DNA of 26,132 nt from Frankiaceae bacterium (GTDB lineage Bacteria > Actinomycetota > Actinomycetes > JAVEEJ01), in NCBI GenBank assembly GCA_030840515.1, contig JAVEEJ010000078.1:1-26132 (forward strand), written 5' to 3'. The notes beneath the pieces are model-generated. The model had not been told where the DNA came from. It searched no databases and saw only the letters and a program-made list of their open reading frames with translations. Below are positions 15,255 through 22,143 of this stretch, one piece after another (the stretch's first letter is position 1; each line of letters begins with the position of its first letter). The translations under genes and the position numbers were made by a program.

Positions 15255-16360
15255 GTGAGCCCGCTGGGAGCGGTCGGAGCCGACACGGTGCCAACGGGTG
15301 TGAGCCGCAGGGCATGGGACAGGCCGGTGAGGTTGCTGAAGCCATAGGCCGCGATCTGGCCGGCATCGTTGATGCCGCTCGCCCCGAGCAGCACCCAGCC
15401 GGATGCGGGGTCGATGAGTGCGTTCAGGTCCACCATGCCGCCGCTGTCGGTGTACACGAACGCCCGGATCGGACCGGCTACTGCGCGGCCGGTGCCTACG
15501 ACGTCGCCCCTGCTGTTGATGCCGAAGGCCGTGTTGTGCTCGCCTACGCCGCCCAGCACGACGCTGCCGACGCCGTCTGTGTAGCGGAAGGGTCGCTCGG
15601 TGTTGCCGCTGGCGGAGATCGCTGATCCGGCGACCTGACCGACGTCGTTGATCGCGAAGCCGAAGCTCATGGAGAACCCAGTGGGCACACCCAGGTCGGT
15701 GAGCCCCCCGCCCTGCCACCTGAACGCGTGCCCGTTCTGCCATCCGGCGACCTGCCCGGAGGAGTTCACCCCGTGTGCCTCGGCAGAGCCGCCCGGGGTC
15801 AGGTCCACCATCGCGGACGGGTCGGTCTGTAGGAAGGCATGCGTGCCGTCGAGGTGGGCACCATCGCGGTAGGAGTAACCGACAGCGCTGCCCGCGGTGT
15901 TGATGTCGTAGGCCTCGCTGTAGGGCCCGATGCCGAGCGTGCCCAGGTCGCGCGGAACACCGTTGGTCCAGCGAACTGCGTGCCCGAGATCGGTACCGCC
16001 GGTGGTGGCGGAGCCGACAACGGTGCCGGAGTCGTTGATGGCGCGCGCCAGCGTGTGCGGTCGGTCTGCGGGCGCTGCGAGCAGCCGCATGCCGAGGCCG
16101 TCGGTGTAGACGAACGCTCGGCTTCCAGTGAGGCCGTTCGACCAGCCGACGACCTGGCCAGAGGCGTTGATTCCCCAGGCCACACTGCTCGAGTCGCCCG
16201 TCAGGGCGCCGAGGTCGTCGACGCGATACGTGGCGAGCGTCGTCGCGGACGACGCCTGCGGTGCCCCCAGGAACACGAAGGCGAGGAGCACGGTCACAAT
16301 CGTCCCGGCCGACGGACCACGACGAACCGAGTCGCGCGTGGCACACGCGGTGAGCTGCAT
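15221..16360 (-). CDS. Secreted HAF-repeat protein, truncated by frameshift
   Basis: 379 codons up to the premature TGA at 15221. A signal peptide (hydrophobic AGTIVTVLLAFVFLGAPQASSA) is followed by about seven tandem HAF-type repeats of the form A-x-G-I/V-N-x-x-G-x-V-x-G (AWGINASGQVVGWS, ARAINDSGTVVGSA, AYDINTAGSAVGYS, AHGVNSSGQVAGWQ, GFAINDVGQVAGSA, AFGINSRGDVVGTG, ASGINDAGQIAAYG), each with a RAFVYTDG/HAFRW-like strand. These repeats probably form a beta-propeller. ATG 16360 is chosen because GGAAGGA lies seven bases upstream and the signal peptide follows; upstream codons in frame lack this. The last residues (QPLSRRRASA) are frameshift-generated. The role is unknown, probably extracellular. 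Confidence 0.78.
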   Translation of the reverse strand: MQLTACATRDSVRRGPSAGTIVTVLLAFVFLGAPQASSATTLATYRVDDLGALTGDSSSVAWGINASGQVVGWSNGLTGSRAFVYTDGLGMRLLAAPADRPHTLARAINDSGTVVGSATTGGTDLGHAVRWTNGVPRDLGTLGIGPYSEAYDINTAGSAVGYSYRDGAHLDGTHAFLQTDPSAMVDLTPGGSAEAHGVNSSGQVAGWQNGHAFRWQGGGLTDLGVPTGFSMSFGFAINDVGQVAGSAISASGNTERPFRYTDGVGSVVLGGVGEHNTAFGINSRGDVVGTGRAVAGPIRAFVYTDSGGMVDLNALIDPASGWVLLGASGINDAGQIAAYGFSNLTGLSHALRLTPVGTVSAPTAPSGLTQPLSRRRASA

Positions 16361-16518
16361 GGCAAGTCCTTCCGCTGCGCCGATCATTCGTCCGGACGGG
16401 TGCCCCCCGGCAGTGCCGAAGGTCCCGAACCCCGCCGCGATCCAACGGCGTATGGCTCCTCGCACAGGGAGCTCACAGCGGACGCGCAGGAAACGGGGGC
16501 GGGGGTCAAGGCAGACTC

Positions 16519-17496
16519 ATGGGCGTGGTGACGACGAGAGCCGAGGCGCATGCGACGGCCGCAGCCGACCGCGGCTGGGCGCATGCCCAGTGGCGCGCGC
16601 TCGGGAGCTCTGTCGAGCTGCTCGTCGTGGACCCTGCGGCGATGGACGCGGCACGCGACGCAGTTGACGCCGTACTCGACGCCATCGACCGCGCCGCCAG
16701 TCGCTTCCGCGCGGACTCGGAGCTGACCAAGCTCAACGAGGCAAGGGGCAGGCGCGTGGACATCAGTCCGCTGTTTGCCCGCGCGCTCGAGGTCGCGCTC
16801 GACGCGGCCCGCTGGACCGACGGCGCGGTCGATCCGACCGTCGGAGCGAGCCTGCTCGACGCGGGTTATGACCGGACCTACCGGCTGCTACCGGAGGACG
16901 GGCCGGCGATCACGCTCGTGCACCGGCCGGCACCGGGCTGGCAGTCAGTCGAGCTCGACGTCGGCGGGGGGTGGGCGCGGCTGCCGCCGGGCGTGCGACT
17001 CGACCTCGGTGCGACCGCGAAGGGCCTGGCGAGCGACCTCGCTGCCGCCGAGGCTTCGGAGGTCACGGGCCGCGGCCTGCTGGTCAGCCTCGGCGGTGAT
17101 GTCGCAGTCGCTGGTGAGGCACCTGCCGGCGGGTGGCCGCTGCGCATCAGCGACGTCGCCGACCCGGCGCTTGAAGCCGACGGGACGGATCCTGTCGTGG
17201 CGATCAGCGGCGGTGGATTGGCGACGTCCAGCACGCGGGCGCGCCGTTGGCGTCGTGGCGGCGTCGAGCTTCATCACATCATCGACCCGAGCTGCGGCGT
17301 GCCTGCGGCCTCCGTGTGGCGCACGGTGAGCGTCACGGCAGCAACTTGTGCACTCGCCAACGCGGCGTCCACGGCGGCCGTTGTCATCGGTGAGCCTGCA
17401 CCGCACTGGCTGCGCCAGCGGGGGATGCCGGCTCGGCTCGTGCGCACCGACGGAAGCGTCGTGTATGTCGGCGGGTGGCCGGAGGACCGGCCGTGA
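16519..17496 (+). CDS. apbE: ApbE-like FAD:protein FMN transferase
   Basis: A 325-residue protein. ApbE enzymes attach FMN from FAD covalently to a Thr/Ser of FMN-binding-domain proteins, normally outside the membrane. Motifs seen: SRFRADSELTKLN (61-73), DGAVDPTVG (101-109), LDLGATAKG (161-169), LVSLGGDV (188-195), GGGLATSST (231-239) and HHIIDPSCG (252-260). The usual C-terminal ADA(L/A)xT metal-site motif reads ANAASTA (280-286), with Asn in place of Asp. No signal peptide is obvious, unlike secreted ApbE. AAGG lies seven bases before the ATG. It is the first gene of a tightly coupled redox operon; the next gene starts inside its stop codon. No FMN_bind substrate protein is seen in the window. 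Confidence 0.9.
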   Translation: MGVVTTRAEAHATAAADRGWAHAQWRALGSSVELLVVDPAAMDAARDAVDAVLDAIDRAASRFRADSELTKLNEARGRRVDISPLFARALEVALDAARWTDGAVDPTVGASLLDAGYDRTYRLLPEDGPAITLVHRPAPGWQSVELDVGGGWARLPPGVRLDLGATAKGLASDLAAAEASEVTGRGLLVSLGGDVAVAGEAPAGGWPLRISDVADPALEADGTDPVVAISGGGLATSSTRARRWRRGGVELHHIIDPSCGVPAASVWRTVSVTAATCALANAASTAAVVIGEPAPHWLRQRGMPARLVRTDGSVVYVGGWPEDRP

Positions 17497-18086
17497 CCAC
17501 CGCCGTGAGCGGCTTCTCCACCGCGCCCCTCTGGTACACGACGCGCAGCACCGGCCTGATCGCCTACGTGCTGCTGACCGTTGCGGCGGCGCTCGGCATC
17601 GCTGCGACTCAGCGCGCCATGAGCGGACCCCGCTGGCCCCGCTTCGCCACGCAGGACCTGCACCGCAACCTGTCACTGCTCGGGCTGGTGTTCGTGATCG
17701 TCCACGTGGCGACGAGCGTGCTCGACAGCTTCGTGAACATCAGCTGGCTCGCGTACGTCGTCCCCGGCGTCTCCCACTACCGATGGTGGCAGGTCGCGCT
17801 CGGGACGATCAGCTTCGACCTGCTGCTCGTCGTCGTCATCACGAGTGTGCTTCGGACCCGCCTGCCGTCGTCGCTGTGGCGTCCTGTGCACCTCGCCAGC
17901 TATGCCGCCTGGCCGCTGCTGTTCTTGCACTTCCTCCTCACCGGCACCGACACGCACCGCTGGTCATGGGGCATGTGGCTTGCGCTCGCGGGGATCGCCG
18001 TGGTCGGTCTGGGTGGTGTGGTGCGGCTGGCGAACGCCGACGTGCCGGACGGGCCGGCCCGGAGCCTGCGCGGGGAACCCTCGTGA
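17493..18086 (+). CDS. Ferric-reductase-like transmembrane b-haem protein
   Basis: A 197-residue integral membrane protein with about six TM segments. Two haem-ligand pairs fit the NOX/ferric reductase pattern: H57-x13-H71 (LHRNLSLLGLVFVIVH) in one helix and H133-x12-H146 (HLASYAAWPLLFLH) in another, enough for two stacked b haems across the membrane. It has no FAD- or NAD-binding domain of its own, so electrons must come from a partner, plausibly the NuoF-like protein and ferredoxin encoded next. The GTG start overlaps the apbE stop as GTGA and is preceded by GGAGG seven bases upstream, a translational coupling arrangement. The family also resembles YedZ/MsrQ-type haem proteins. Confidence 0.9.
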   Translation: MTTAVSGFSTAPLWYTTRSTGLIAYVLLTVAAALGIAATQRAMSGPRWPRFATQDLHRNLSLLGLVFVIVHVATSVLDSFVNISWLAYVVPGVSHYRWWQVALGTISFDLLLVVVITSVLRTRLPSSLWRPVHLASYAAWPLLFLHFLLTGTDTHRWSWGMWLALAGIAVVGLGGVVRLANADVPDGPARSLRGEPS

Positions 18087-19366
18087 GTCCGGCAGCGCGC
18101 AGCAAGCCCACCGCCCGCCTGCTCGCCGGACTCCTGCCCGATCGTGCGCTCACGTGGGAGGAGCACCTCGCGGCGCACGGACCACTGGCCCAGCCTGGGC
18201 CCGGAAAGCACCTGGTCGTCGAGGTCGAGCGCAGCGGACTGCTCGGGCGCGGTGGCGCGGGCTTCCCCACCGGACGCAAGATGCGCACCGTCGCCGCGGG
18301 TGCTCGACGCACCGTGGTTGTCGCCAACGGAGCCGAGAGCGAGCCAGCCAGCCACAAGGACCACGTGCTGCTCTCCCATGAGCCGCACCTGGTGCTCGAC
18401 GGCATGGAGCTCGCGGCCGGCGCGATAGCCGCCGACCAGGGGCACCTGCTCGTGCACCGCGGGTCGAGCGCACTGCCTGCGCTCCGGGTCGCGCTGGCCG
18501 AGCGCGCGCGGGCACGCGTCGACCGCACGCCGGTCACCCTCCACGAGCTGCCTGCGCGTTACGTCGCGAGCGAGGAGAGCGCGCTCGTGCACTTCCTCAA
18601 CGGCGGCGACGCGAAGCCGACGTACACGCCGCCCCGTCCGTTCGAGCAGGGAGTGGCGAGGCGACCGACGCTGGTGAACAACGTCGAGACGCTCGCGCAG
18701 GTCGCCCTGATCGCCAGGCACGGGTCCGAGTGGTTCCGCGCCGTCGGCGACGCCGACGAGCCCGGCACGCTGCTCGTCACCGTCTCCGGCCCAGGCACCG
18801 TCGACAAGGTGGTGGAGGTGCCGACCGGCACGTCGCTCGAGCAGACCACCAGGGTGGCCGGCGTCGACCTGGGTGCCGCGTCCGCGGTCCTGGTCGGCGG
18901 GTACTTCGGAACCTGGGTGGGGATCGGCCAGGCAAGAGCGCTGCACCTGACGCAGCACGCCCTGCGCGCCGGCGGCGGTGCGCTCGGGGCCGGGGTTCTG
19001 CTCGCCGTACCCCATGGGGTCTGCGGTGTGACCGAGCTCGCTCGGGTGGCGCGTTACCTGGCACGCGAGAGCGCCGGGCAGTGCGGGCCGTGCCTCAACG
19101 GCTTGCCTGCCATCGCCGCCGCCCTCGAAGAGCTGGCCGGTGGCTCCTGGGACCCACGCCGAGGGGCCGCGCTGGATCGCTGGCTCTCGCTGATGCCAGG
19201 ACGCGGTGCCTGTCGCCATCCCGACGGCGCCACGAGGTTCGTCGGGACCGGGCTAGCTGCGTTCGCCGAGGACGTCGAGCGCCATCAGCGGGGCATGATC
19301 TGCGCACCCGGCGCCCGCACCGGGTGGCTGCCGGTGCCCGCAACCGCCGAAGGGGTGTGGCGCTGA
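18083..19366 (+). CDS. NuoF-like NAD(P)H/FMN/Fe-S oxidoreductase subunit
   Basis: A 427-residue protein resembling the 51-kDa (NuoF) subunit of NADH dehydrogenase. FMN/NADH site motifs are SGLLGRGGAGFPTGRKM (51-67) and NGAESEPASHKDH (82-94). The ASEESALVHFLNG (162-174) and PTLVNNVETL (195-204) blocks are also typical. A SLBB-like region follows. The C-terminal Fe-S domain has ESAGQCGPC (329-337) and GACRHP (375-380): the first cysteine of the usual ESCGxCxPC is Ala331, leaving C334, C337 and C377. It is not a Nuo operon member. The GTG start overlaps the preceding stop as GTGA, and its TGA overlaps the ferredoxin ATG. It probably oxidises NAD(P)H and feeds electrons to the ferredoxin or the membrane haem protein. 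Confidence 0.9.
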   Translation: MSPAARSKPTARLLAGLLPDRALTWEEHLAAHGPLAQPGPGKHLVVEVERSGLLGRGGAGFPTGRKMRTVAAGARRTVVVANGAESEPASHKDHVLLSHEPHLVLDGMELAAGAIAADQGHLLVHRGSSALPALRVALAERARARVDRTPVTLHELPARYVASEESALVHFLNGGDAKPTYTPPRPFEQGVARRPTLVNNVETLAQVALIARHGSEWFRAVGDADEPGTLLVTVSGPGTVDKVVEVPTGTSLEQTTRVAGVDLGAASAVLVGGYFGTWVGIGQARALHLTQHALRAGGGALGAGVLLAVPHGVCGVTELARVARYLARESAGQCGPCLNGLPAIAAALEELAGGSWDPRRGAALDRWLSLMPGRGACRHPDGATRFVGTGLAAFAEDVERHQRGMICAPGARTGWLPVPATAEGVWR

Positions 19367-19560
19367 TGCGCGTCAAGGTCAACCCCATTGAGTGCAAGGC
19401 ACACGGTGTCTGCGCCGAGCTGCTGCCCGAGTGGATCGAGCTCGACGAGTGGGGCTACCCGGTGATCGACGGGGGTGAGCTGCCACGCCAGCTGGTGGCC
19501 CACGCCAAGCGGGCCGCGGCCGCCTGTCCGACGCTCGCCCTGATCCTGGCGAAGGACTGA
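19366..19560 (+). CDS. [3Fe-4S]-type ferredoxin
   Basis: A 64-residue acidic protein. The Cys pattern C10-x5-C16 (ECKAHGVC) with a distant C54-Pro (AAACPTLAL) is that of the single-cluster [3Fe-4S] ferredoxins common beside P450 and oxidoreductase genes in actinobacteria. The middle segment LLPEWIELDEWGYPVI matches the family. His13 occupies the position often taken by a fourth ligand. The ATG overlaps the NuoF-like stop codon (TGATG), so expression is coupled. It is the obvious mobile electron carrier between the NuoF-like protein and the membrane haem protein, or to an unlinked acceptor. Confidence 0.92.
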   Translation: MRVKVNPIECKAHGVCAELLPEWIELDEWGYPVIDGGELPRQLVAHAKRAAAACPTLALILAKD

Positions 19561-19648
19561 CATGCTCGGTGGTGGGAACGGGCGTGGGCGGTGGTCCGTC
19601 CAACCCCTGCCAGCAGCAGTCCACGCCCCTGACAGGAGACGGTGACCC

Positions 19649-20059
19649 GTGATGAGCCGTGCGCGCGGTGCGGTGACCCGCGACAACGCGCGGCGATCCG
19701 TTCGGCGTCTGACGGTCCTGGCGGTCGCTGGTGCGACGGCCACCGCGACATGGCTGGCCGCCTTCCTGGGGTCGGCTCCCAACCCCGCGCTCTCCGCGGC
19801 CCCGCCCCCGGACAACGAGTCGCCGGAGCCCACTGCTGAGCCCCAGCCCGAAACGCCGCCGCCGAGCCTGAGCACGGTGCGCGCGACTCCGGTCGTCAGG
19901 CCCACCGTCTCGCCACGGCCAACCACACGGCGCACGTTCAAGCCACGTCCGCGTCCCACCCGAGTGCGCACGACCCCGCGTCCCACGGCCCACCGGACGC
20001 CCCCGCCTCCTCAGCCGACGCAGGACCCGCCCGGCGGCGGCTCCGGTGGGAGCGGCTGA
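19649..20059 (+). CDS. Pro/Thr/Arg-rich secreted or membrane-anchored protein
   Basis: A 136-residue low-complexity protein. A basic N-terminus (RDNARRSVRRL) is followed by a hydrophobic segment at about 22-43 with an uncleaved-anchor or signal-peptide look. The rest is Pro/Thr/Arg-rich with repeated R-P-x-x-T/P-R-T units and ends in a Gly/Ser tail (PPGGGSGGSG). There is no cysteine and no enzymatic motif. The GTG at 19649 has AGGAG ten bases upstream; ATG 19652 is an alternative. It follows the ferredoxin by 88 bp on the same strand and may belong to the redox operon. No DxxTGAT-like FMN acceptor motif is present, so it is not an obvious ApbE substrate. Confidence 0.7.
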   Translation: MMSRARGAVTRDNARRSVRRLTVLAVAGATATATWLAAFLGSAPNPALSAAPPPDNESPEPTAEPQPETPPPSLSTVRATPVVRPTVSPRPTTRRTFKPRPRPTRVRTTPRPTAHRTPPPPQPTQDPPGGGSGGSG

Positions 20060-20129
20060 CGGGAACAACAGGCCGCTGCGAGAGACTTGGCGAAGGAGCC
20101 CACCCGCCCTCGCCGGAAGGCCTGTCCCC

Positions 20130-21578
20130 GTGTCGCATCCCGCACCGACTCGCCCTGCCGTTCCCGACTGGGCCGTGCTGTCCCTGGTCTGCCTCGCGCA
20201 GTTCATGGTCGTGCTCGACGTGTCGATCGTGAACGTGGCGCTGCCGTCCATCCACGACGACCTGAACTTCACCGACAGCGGCCTGCAGTGGGTGGTCAAC
20301 ACCTACGCCATCGCCTTCGCCGGTTTCCTGCTGCTCGGCGGGCGAGCGGCTGACTTCTTCGGTCAGCGGCGCGTGTTCCTGTTCGGGATGGCGCTGTTCA
20401 CCCTCGCCAGTCTCGCGGGCGGGCTGGCTCAGGACTCCACAACGCTGCTGGTGGCGCGTGCCGCGCAGGGTCTCGGCGGTGCCGTGCTCTCGCCCGCGAC
20501 GCTGACCATCATCACCACGACGTTCACCGAAGGCCACGCGCGAAGCAAGGCGCTCGGGATGTGGTCCGCGCTCGCCGGCGTGGGGGGCGCCACCGGCGCG
20601 CTCCTCGGCGGTGCGCTCACCGAGGTGAACTGGCGCTGGATCTTCTTCGTCAACCTCCCTGTCGGTGTGGTCGGCATGGTCGGGGCCGTGCTCGTGCTCC
20701 GACACGACACCGTGGCCCGGGTGCGGAGCAGGCTCGACGTCTTCGGCTCGCTTCTGGTGACAGGCGGCCTGATGCTGGTCGTGTACGGCGTCGTCGCGAC
20801 CGAGTCCCACGGCTGGGGATCCGCGGATGCCTTGCTGCCGATGCTCGCGGGCGTCGTACTCGTCCTGTGGTTCGTGGCCCATGAGGCACGCGTGGCTTCG
20901 CCGTTGGTCCCGCTGTCGCTCTTCCGGTCGAAGGCCGTGACCGGGGCCAACCTCACGATGTTCTGCATCGGCGGCGCGGTCTTCGCCAGCTGGTACTTCC
21001 TGTCCCTGTTCATGCAGGGAGTGATGCACTACTCGCCGATGCGCACGGGAGTCGCGTTCCTGCCGCAGACCTTCGCCATCATCACCGGGGCCCAGGTCTC
21101 GAGCCGCATCGTCACGCACATCGGACCGCGTCGGATCCTGACCGTGTCGCCGCTGATCTCCGCCGTGGGCCTGTTCTGGCTCAGCCAGCTGCACGCCGGC
21201 GCGACCTACTGGTCCGATCTCTTCCTGCCCAGCGTGCTGGTGACGCTCGGCGTCGGCCTGTCGTTCACCCCGGTCGCCGTCGCGGCCACGAGCGGTCTGG
21301 CGCGCGAGCTGGCGGGTCTGGCCTCGGGGCTGGTCAACACGACCCGTCAGGTCGGCGGCGCGCTCGGGCTCGCGGTGCTCGCGACCCTGGCCACCTCGCG
21401 TTCGGGGGGCTTCGCGCACCCCCGCTCTCCCGTGGCCCTGGCGACCGGCTACGACCGGGCCTTCGCTGTGGGCGCGGGCGTCGCCGTGCTCGCCGCGTTG
21501 TCGGCATGGGTCATCCCGGCCAAGGTTCGGCCGGGGAAGCAGTCGCCGCTGCCCGAGCCCGAGGCCGCCGCGGCCTGA
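20130..21578 (+). CDS. MFS drug/small-molecule exporter, DHA2 (14-TM) family
   Basis: A 482-residue integral membrane protein, a proton-driven antiporter by family. Motif D1 near TM1 (FMVVLDVSIVNVALPSI) is characteristic of DHA2 transporters. Motif A in the loop after TM2 is GGRAADFFGQRRVF. Motif C-like Gly-rich sequence lies in TM5 (GVGGATGALLGGAL), followed by NWRWIFFVNLPVG. About 14 TM segments are visible. GTG 20130 is preceded by GGAAGG nine bases upstream and family similarity starts right after it. It lies 70 bp after the Pro-rich gene and converges on the GNAT gene. Substrates cannot be inferred; no adjacent TetR/MarR regulator is seen. Confidence 0.9.
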   Translation: MSHPAPTRPAVPDWAVLSLVCLAQFMVVLDVSIVNVALPSIHDDLNFTDSGLQWVVNTYAIAFAGFLLLGGRAADFFGQRRVFLFGMALFTLASLAGGLAQDSTTLLVARAAQGLGGAVLSPATLTIITTTFTEGHARSKALGMWSALAGVGGATGALLGGALTEVNWRWIFFVNLPVGVVGMVGAVLVLRHDTVARVRSRLDVFGSLLVTGGLMLVVYGVVATESHGWGSADALLPMLAGVVLVLWFVAHEARVASPLVPLSLFRSKAVTGANLTMFCIGGAVFASWYFLSLFMQGVMHYSPMRTGVAFLPQTFAIITGAQVSSRIVTHIGPRRILTVSPLISAVGLFWLSQLHAGATYWSDLFLPSVLVTLGVGLSFTPVAVAATSGLARELAGLASGLVNTTRQVGGALGLAVLATLATSRSGGFAHPRSPVALATGYDRAFAVGAGVAVLAALSAWVIPAKVRPGKQSPLPEPEAAAA

Positions 21579-21592
21579 CGCTGCCGGCTCGG

Positions 21593-21630
21593 GGTGATCA
21601 GCTCGAGGTGATCAGCTGAGGTGATCAGCT
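21593..21630. repeat. Three tandem copies of GGTGATCAGCT
   Basis: Exact 11-bp copies lie at 21593-21603, 21607-21617 and 21620-21630, with periods of 14 and 13 bp. Each contains the palindrome TGATCA. They fill the spacer between the convergent MFS and GNAT genes, and the third copy contains the GNAT stop codon. On the minus strand each copy supplies a TGA. Replication slippage is the simplest origin. Confidence 0.75.
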
Positions 21631-22143
21631 CAGGGGCATGACGAGGTGGGCGACGCCGTGGTCGTGCGTGGTCCGAGACACCAGGCCCGCGCGGGCGAAC
21701 GCGTCCTGCATGTCCCGGTTGTCGCTGAGCACCTCGGCGACGAACTCCGTGACTCCGGCTGCGTGCGCGTGAGAGCGCAGCATGGTGACGAGCAGGGTGC
21801 CGAGCCCGTGGTGCTGGTAGTCGTCCGCGACGACGACGGCGATCTCGGCTGCGTGCCCGTCAGGCGGCAGACGGTCGTAGCGACCGACGGCTACGAGGTG
21901 TCCCGCCGCCGCCTCGGCGACCAGCGCGACGCGGTCCACGCCGTCGACGTGGGTGAACCGCTCGGCTTGGCCGACGCTCAGCTGCGGCAGCACGCCGAAG
22001 AACCGCTGATAGACGGTGCGCTCGGACAGGCCGGCGTGCAGGGTCATCAAGCGCACGGTGTCCTCACCCGCGATCGGCCGAATCGTCAGCGGGACACCGT
22101 TGACCACGAGCGAGCTCGGCGCCGGTTTCCGTGAGGTCATCAT
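21625..22143 (-). CDS. GNAT family N-acetyltransferase
   Basis: A 172-residue single-domain acetyl-CoA-dependent acyltransferase. Family features: N-terminal LTIRPIAGEDTVRLMTL, strand/helix block ALVAEAAAGHLVAVGRYDR, then AEIAVVVADDYQHHGLGTLLVTML with the acetyl-CoA pyrophosphate-binding Q/RxxGxG/A-like loop (YQHHGLG). The segment GLSERTVYQRFFGVLP resembles GNAT domains that form the regulatory or catalytic part of acyl-CoA synthetase/Pat proteins, but no cyclic-nucleotide domain is present. The ATG overlaps the stop codon of the upstream acetyl-CoA hydrolase gene (TGATG), which suggests coupling in the same operon. The substrate, protein lysine or small molecule, is unknown. Confidence 0.88.
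   Translation of the reverse strand: MMTSRKPAPSSLVVNGVPLTIRPIAGEDTVRLMTLHAGLSERTVYQRFFGVLPQLSVGQAERFTHVDGVDRVALVAEAAAGHLVAVGRYDRLPPDGHAAEIAVVVADDYQHHGLGTLLVTMLRSHAHAAGVTEFVAEVLSDNRDMQDAFARAGLVSRTTHDHGVAHLVMPLS

Noticed and set aside
18083..19366. True nuoF of respiratory complex I
   Set aside because: No other nuo genes are adjacent, a cluster cysteine is missing, and the gene is coupled to apbE, a haem membrane protein and a ferredoxin.
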